Shown: one piece after another, positions 63,005 through 64,000 of the stretch
Layout of the letters: each line of letters starts with the position of its first letter
Numbering within the stretch: the first letter of the stretch is position 1
NCBI RefSeq assembly: GCF_014694385.1
Contig: NZ_JAAOCA010000001.1
Coordinates: 62,001-126,000, forward strand
DNA from: Pseudomonas typographi
GTDB lineage: Bacteria; Pseudomonadota; Gammaproteobacteria; Pseudomonadales; Pseudomonadaceae
DNA: 64,000 nt
Direction of reading: 5' to 3'
Made by a program: the position numbers and the translations under genes
Notes under the pieces: model-generated
Databases searched by the model: none
Seen by the model: only the letters and a program-made list of their open reading frames with translations
Told to the model about the DNA's origin: nothing

Positions 63005-64000
63005 TCAGGCCGCGCTGAACAACTTATGCGGGTCGATCACAAACTTCTTCGGCACCCCGGCATCGAACTCGCCATAGCCCCGCGGCGCTTGGTCCAGGCT
63101 GATAACCTCTACCCCGACCACTTCGGCAATGTTGATGCGGTCCCACATGATCGCCTGCATCAGTTGGCGGTTGTACTTCATCACCGGCGTTTGCCCGGTG
63201 TGGAAGCTGTGCGACTTGGCCCAGCCCAGGCCGAAGCGAATGCTCAGGCTACCGACCTTGGCAGCGGCGTCAGCGGCGCCAGGGTCTTCAGTCACGTACA
63301 GCCCGGGAATGCCGATTTTGCCCGCCACCCGGGTGATGCCCATCAGCGAGTTCAGCACCGTGGCTGGCGCTTCACTCTGGGCGCCGCTGTGGCCATGGCC
63401 ACGGGCTTCGAAGCCTACCGCATCAACCGCGCAGTCGACCTCCGGCTCCCCCAGCAGGGCGGCGATCTGCTCGTGCAGTGGGGTGTCCTGGGACAGGTCG
63501 GCGATTTCGAAGCCCTGGGCCTTGGCATGGGCCAAGCGGGTGGGGTTCACGTCACCGACAATCACCACCGCCGCGCCCAGCAGGCGCGCCGAGGCGGCAG
63601 CCGCCAGGCCCACCGGGCCGGCACCGGCCACGTACACGCTGCTGCCGGGGCCTACCCCGGCAGTCACCGCACCATGGTAACCGGTGGGCAGGATGTCCGA
63701 GAGGCAGGTCAGGTCGCGGATCTTGGCCATGGCCTTGTCACGGTCGGGCAGCTTGAGCAGGTTGAAGTCGGCATAGGGCACCAGCACGTACTCGGCCTGC
63801 CCACCGGTCCAATCGCCCATGTCGACGTAGCCATAGGCGCCGCCGGCACGGGCCGGGTTGACGGTCAGGCACACGCCGGTGTGTTGCTCCTTGCAGGAAC
63901 GGCAACGGCCGCAGGCCACGTTGAAGGGGACCGACACCAGGTCGCCGATGCTCAGGTTCTCGACGTCCGAACCTTTTTCGATGACTTCGCCAGTGATTTC
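63005..64000 (-). CDS. fdhA: Glutathione-independent formaldehyde dehydrogenase, 5' end cut by window edge
   Basis: A zinc-dependent alcohol dehydrogenase-fold enzyme that oxidises formaldehyde to formate with NAD. The frame is open from the right edge (EITGEVIEKGSDVENLSIGD) to the stop at 63005, at least 331 residues; the first 65-70 are outside. The structural-zinc cysteines are in VACGRCRSCKEQHTGVCLTV, and the NAD Rossmann fold is in VYVAGAGPVGLAAAASARLL. The near-perfect resemblance to the P. putida FdhA I remember supports the species group. A terminator follows. Confidence 0.97.
   Translation of the reverse strand, partial: EITGEVIEKGSDVENLSIGDLVSVPFNVACGRCRSCKEQHTGVCLTVNPARAGGAYGYVDMGDWTGGQAEYVLVPYADFNLLKLPDRDKAMAKIRDLTCLSDILPTGYHGAVTAGVGPGSSVYVAGAGPVGLAAAASARLLGAAVVIVGDVNPTRLAHAKAQGFEIADLSQDTPLHEQIAALLGEPEVDCAVDAVGFEARGHGHSGAQSEAPATVLNSLMGITRVAGKIGIPGLYVTEDPGAADAAAKVGSLSIRFGLGWAKSHSFHTGQTPVMKYNRQLMQAIMWDRINIAEVVGVEVISLDQAPRGYGEFDAGVPKKFVIDPHKLFSAA

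Noticed and set aside
1..64000. REP-type palindromes, CRISPR arrays, tRNA or rRNA genes
   Set aside because: I looked for the usual P. putida REP core, evenly spaced repeats and RNA gene landmarks and saw none.

Overview
The window reads as a chromosome segment from a Pseudomonas of the P. putida group. The GC-rich coding, the glutathione-independent formaldehyde dehydrogenase (fdhA), the lysine monooxygenase/amidase pair davBA, the pqqF-pqqABCDE order, the bioBFHCD operon and the run glcB - fecIR - TonB receptor all fit that group. Synteny statements are from memory of P. putida KT2440, not from an alignment.

Layout. 1-2050: an IclR regulator coupled to an uncharacterised gene that leaves the window, with a tandem inverted-repeat operator. 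2051-3283: non-coding debris with a decayed IS256-family transposase. 3284-8041: a polytopic membrane protein, then an Lrp-type regulator and davBA (lysine to 5-aminovalerate). 8042-25541: an exopolysaccharide locus of about 17 kb, all on the plus strand and tightly packed: 2OG-type oxygenase, DegT aminotransferase, Wzx, GT2, Wzb-like phosphatase, Wzc, WbqC-like, RfaH/NusG-like, GT2, GT4, Wzy-like, clan GH-A glycosidase, GT4, GT4, Wza. 25658-34222: PQQ synthesis (pqqF, a scar of a deleted dehydratase/RraA pair, pqqABCDE, S9 peptidase). 34518-37750: Pmp3 peptide, class III aminotransferase, MOSC protein, LysR. 37924-43104: two paralogous long acyl-CoA dehydrogenases flanking a membrane diguanylate cyclase; the second has overlapping PsrA-type boxes in front of it. 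43351-49398: bioBFHCD, ComF-like protein, ModE-like regulator. 49438-64000: small kinase, DUF2845 protein, SrkA, RarD, an intergenic region with two perfect DnaA boxes, GcvR-like protein, malate synthase G, a stand-alone receiver protein, a FecI/FecR/TonB iron-signalling set, an aspartic-protease-like protein, an acyltransferase, a DUF2780 protein and fdhA cut by the right edge.

How it fits together. In KT2440, as I recall it, davA lies next to pqqF; here the whole exopolysaccharide locus sits between them, so it looks like an insertion at the dav/pqq junction. The locus carries a complete Wzx/Wzy export route with its own NusG-family antiterminator and tyrosine kinase/phosphatase pair, but no visible priming sugar transferase and almost no nucleotide-sugar synthesis, so it must rely on genes elsewhere. 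The combination of 2OG-type oxygenase, DegT aminotransferase and WbqC-like protein suggests an unusual modified amino sugar in the polymer. This is the most interesting part of the window. No tRNA, rRNA, CRISPR array or complete insertion sequence was seen.
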